From contig CAIUYS010000251.1 of assembly GCA_903903365.1 (NCBI GenBank), forward strand, positions 1-7,532: a stretch of 7,532 nucleotides of DNA, read 5' to 3'. The position numbers and the translations under genes are program-made. Origin of the DNA: an uncultured Methylococcaceae bacterium. Lineage in GTDB: Bacteria > Pseudomonadota > Gammaproteobacteria > Methylococcales > Methylomonadaceae. Shown piece by piece: positions 5,889 to 7,532 of this stretch. Under the pieces are notes generated by a model, which had not been told where the DNA came from, did not search any database, and was given only the letters and a program-made list of their open reading frames with translations. Position 1 is the first letter of the stretch. Every line of letters starts with the position of its first letter.

Positions 5889-5975
5889 TGTCTTGTATTT
5901 GACAGCCTAACTTTGCACAACCCTTAAGTCATGAATTTTATTTCCAGCCATCAATCATACCCGCCATACCAATAA

Positions 5976-6908
5976 TTAGCCTTTGCCGCGAGTACGGGTT
6001 CGGGTAGGTGATTTATCTTTTGCCGTTTCCATGGTTTCAAAACGTTTTTCAATAAACTGAATGATCAACTCAGCAATATCTTTTTCACTGGCAGCTTCAA
6101 TACCTTTTAAGCCGGGTGATGAGTTGACTTCCATGATCACCGGGCCATGATTTGAGCGCAACATATCGACACCACAGACATTCAGACCCATTATTTTTGC
6201 TGCACGCACGGCTGTAGAGCGTTCTTCAGGTGTCAGGCGTATTAAGGTCGCTGAGCCACCACGATGTAGATTTGATCGGAATTCGCCTTCTGACGCCTGA
6301 CGCTTCATCGAGGCAACTACTTTATCACCAACTACAAAGCATCGAATGTCGCTACCGCCAGCTTCTTTAATAAATTCTTGAACCATAATGTTGGCATTTA
6401 GCCCCATAAAAGCCTGAATAACACTTTCGGCGGCATTATGCGTTTCTGCCAATACGACACCAATTCCTTGAGTGCCTTGTAATAATTTAATCACCAAGGG
6501 TGCGCCACCCACTTGAGAAATTAAATCTTGAATGTCATCCGGATTATTTGCAAAACCGGTTACCGGCAAACCAATTCCTTTTCTGGCCAGTAATTGGACT
6601 GATCGTAGCTTATCTCTTGAACGTGAAATGGCCACCGATTCATTGAGTGGAAAGACATTCATCATTTCAAATTGTCTGAGCACAGCCGTGCCGTAAAATG
6701 TTACGGAAGCACCAATCCTTGGAATAACAGCATCAAATCCGGTTAAGTCCTCTCCCCGATAATGGATGGATGGATTATGCGACGTAATATTCATATAGCA
6801 ACGCAAAACATCCAAAACCCGTACCTCATGTCCGCGAGCTTGTGCGGCCTCAACCAAGCGAGCGGTTGAATAGAGTTTAGGGTTGCGGGATAAAATAGCA
6901 ATTTTCAT
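5976..6908 (-). CDS. rimK: Ribosomal protein S6--L-glutamate ligase RimK
   Basis: RimK is an ATP-grasp ligase that adds glutamate residues to the C-terminus of ribosomal protein S6; the E. coli enzyme also makes poly-glutamate in vitro. The 310-aa chain aligns with E. coli RimK (300 aa) almost without gaps. MKIAILSR opens the pre-ATP-grasp domain, FDAVIPRIG (58-66) and FYGTAVLRQFEM (71-82) follow, then PLNESVAISRSRDKL (87-101). The ATP-grasp core has Lys100, Lys141, GTQGIGVVLAE (145-155), VQEFIKEAGGSDIRC (176-190), Arg203, RSNLHRGG (211-218), and the metal ligands Asp248, Glu260 and Asn262 in GVDMLRSNHGPVIMEVNSSPG. The C-terminus carries an extra basic tail, RTRTRGKG. GAGA lies a few bases before the ATG. 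No rimA-type gene or complete rimB-type protease is visible next to it. Confidence 0.96.
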   Translation of the reverse strand: MKIAILSRNPKLYSTARLVEAAQARGHEVRVLDVLRCYMNITSHNPSIHYRGEDLTGFDAVIPRIGASVTFYGTAVLRQFEMMNVFPLNESVAISRSRDKLRSVQLLARKGIGLPVTGFANNPDDIQDLISQVGGAPLVIKLLQGTQGIGVVLAETHNAAESVIQAFMGLNANIMVQEFIKEAGGSDIRCFVVGDKVVASMKRQASEGEFRSNLHRGGSATLIRLTPEERSTAVRAAKIMGLNVCGVDMLRSNHGPVIMEVNSSPGLKGIEAASEKDIAELIIQFIEKRFETMETAKDKSPTRTRTRGKG

Positions 6909-6936
6909 GGTTTCTCGAATTAACGCTTAAGATTGA

Positions 6937-6966
6937 GGTATATTTTGGCATGAAATAGAACAACAA
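6937..6966 (-). promoter_or_regulatory. Weak candidate rimK promoter
   Basis: On the minus strand TTGTTG (complement at 6961-6966) stands 18 bases from TATACC (complement at 6937-6942), about 30 bases before the rimK ATG. Matches to consensus are three and four of six. The position is right but the score is low. Confidence 0.25.
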
Positions 6967-7012
6967 GCATTAGTAATACCTGTTAAATAGTAAAAACCAG
7001 CCGTTTATAGAG

Positions 7013-7028
7013 TAATTAATATTAATTA
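7013..7028. repeat. 16-bp perfect AT palindrome
   Basis: TAATTAAT followed by ATTAATTA is a perfect self-complementary 16-mer made only of A and T, about 105 bp upstream of rimK. It could be an operator for a dimeric regulator; palindromes like this also arise by chance in AT-rich DNA. Confidence 0.5.
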
Positions 7029-7333
7029 ATGCCTGATAAAAATTCTGCATATCATGGAATTCGAGGTATTAAGGCAAAATAATAAATGGAATATTTTCAT
7101 AGATCCAGACTAAATACTGGTTTTTTTGTAATGGTAAACAGGTGATTTCTGCTATATTTTCTATCTATTCAAATAGAATTAACGATAATGAAATTTCGAT
7201 TTTACTCATTTGCCATATTTTAATTGACAGGATTAACCTTCCTGACATTTTGATCAGGTGCTGCAAAAAGTTATTGTTGATGAGCAGAAAGCGTAATAAG
7301 TAAACGGCTAATTTATTCCTTGATGCCAACATC

Positions 7334-7383
7334 ATAAAGACACGAAGCGTTCAGTTTAAAATGTAACTACAGCGTGTCTTTAT
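7334..7383. repeat. 11-bp perfect inverted repeat
   Basis: ATAAAGACACG (7334-7344) and CGTGTCTTTAT (7373-7383) match perfectly around a 28-base spacer. A TGTAACT direct repeat overlaps its right side (7363-7369 and 7385-7391). It lies downstream of the partial minus-strand gene. The long loop and lack of a following T-run make it a poor terminator; an element end or a binding site is possible. Confidence 0.55.
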
Positions 7384-7406
7384 TGTAACTTTTATAAGGA
7401 AGATGA

Positions 7407-7419
7407 AGCCACTATGGCT
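7407..7419 (-). terminator. Weak terminator-like hairpin after the partial gene
   Basis: AGCCA and TGGCT pair around a three-base loop, beginning three bases beyond the stop codon of the minus-strand partial gene. The minus strand continues TCATCTTCCTTAT, a broken pyrimidine run. It is placed as a terminator would be, but the stem is short. Confidence 0.3.
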
Positions 7420-7421
7420 GT

Positions 7422-7532
7422 TTACTTGGGCTCTGTTAAATCCAGAAAGTGAGCGGGCTTTTTATCATTGGCAGATGGTTTTGAAGCATCGGGTTTATTA
7501 ACGCTGTCTGTACTTTTATTGGCGGGTGTTGA
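7422..7532 (-). CDS. 3' end of an unrecognised gene, cut by the window edge
   Basis: The minus strand is open from the window edge to TAA at 7422-7424, giving 36 residues of a C-terminus. It starts STPANKSTDS, is rich in Lys, Pro, Ser, Asp and Asn, and ends in HFLDLTEPK. Such composition suits a disordered or linker-like tail. The sequence is too short to name a family. A hairpin right after the stop supports a real gene end. RimB-type proteases sometimes neighbour rimK, but nothing here shows that family. Confidence 0.5.
   Translation of the reverse strand, partial: STPANKSTDSVNKPDASKPSANDKKPAHFLDLTEPK

Larger units (their letters stand above)
5548..5975. other. 428-bp gene-free stretch with clustered palindromes
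   Basis: No credible gene lies between the isocitrate dehydrogenase gene and rimK, which converge here. The stretch instead holds four palindromic elements, described separately: CCCTCGC/GCGAGGG, a long hairpin with a T-run, a C-rich/G-rich imperfect repeat, and a near-perfect 14-bp palindrome. AACTTAA (5762-5768) and TTAAGTT (5851-5857) also bracket the third element. The arrangement suggests a landing site for small repeated elements. Confidence 0.7.
6909..7421. other. 513-bp AT-rich gene-poor stretch
   Basis: I find no credible gene between the rimK start and the partial gene at the window edge. The stretch should contain the rimK promoter (a weak candidate is listed). It also holds a 16-bp AT palindrome, a four-pair hairpin followed by seven T (7105-7127), overlapping small hairpins at 7228-7258 that share CCTG, and an 11-bp inverted repeat near its right end. 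No tRNA-like cloverleaf is apparent. Confidence 0.6.

Noticed and set aside
7105..7127. CCAG/CTGG hairpin followed by seven T, terminator-like
   Set aside because: The stem has only four pairs and no plus-strand gene lies upstream that would need it.
7224..7229. Perfect TTGACA hexamer, possible -35 box
   Set aside because: No acceptable -10 box stands 16-18 bases downstream and no plus-strand gene follows.
7402..7452. Small plus-strand frames at ATG 7402 and ATG 7414 behind AAGGAAG
   Set aside because: The first has the purine run touching the ATG, the second gives only 12 residues; both oppose the better-supported minus-strand partial gene.

Overview
The window looks like an ordinary chromosomal segment of a moderately AT-rich gammaproteobacterium. 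The order nlpD-like gene then rpoS, an RpoS very close to the enterobacterial protein, and a RimK that aligns with E. coli RimK almost residue for residue all point to that class. The NAD-type isocitrate dehydrogenase and the style of the intergenic palindromes would suit a Methylococcales-like methanotroph, but that narrower placement is only inference.

Layout. Bases 1-2508 hold a minus-strand block, read in the order membrane J-domain protein, NlpD-like LytM/M23 protein, rpoS. The first two genes are 15 bp apart and rpoS follows after a 268-bp gap with its own candidate promoter and a leader hairpin. A short divergent region (2509-2595) separates this block from the plus-strand pair mobB-moeA, which overlap by the four bases ATGA and serve molybdenum cofactor synthesis. 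After a 169-bp leader rich in inverted repeats comes an NAD-type isocitrate dehydrogenase gene on the plus strand. A 428-bp gene-free stretch (5548-5975) then carries four palindromic elements in a row, one of which is a strong terminator-like hairpin. rimK follows on the minus strand. The last 0.6 kb is a gene-poor AT-rich stretch with small inverted repeats, followed by the 3' end of an unrecognised minus-strand gene cut by the window edge.

How the genes fit together. The minus-strand block combines envelope and stress functions: an amidase-activator-like protein, a membrane co-chaperone and the general stress sigma factor. mobB and moeA deliver molybdenum cofactor to enzymes such as formate dehydrogenase or nitrate reductase, which lie outside the window. 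The isocitrate dehydrogenase is a central TCA enzyme, and RimK adds glutamates to ribosomal protein S6.

I see no phage, transposase, CRISPR array, tRNA or rRNA, and no convincing undescribed multi-gene system. The parts most worth a second look are the palindrome cluster at 5548-5975, the shortened NlpD with lost metal ligands, the Pam18/TIM14-like J protein and the alternative pairings in the leader of the isocitrate dehydrogenase gene.
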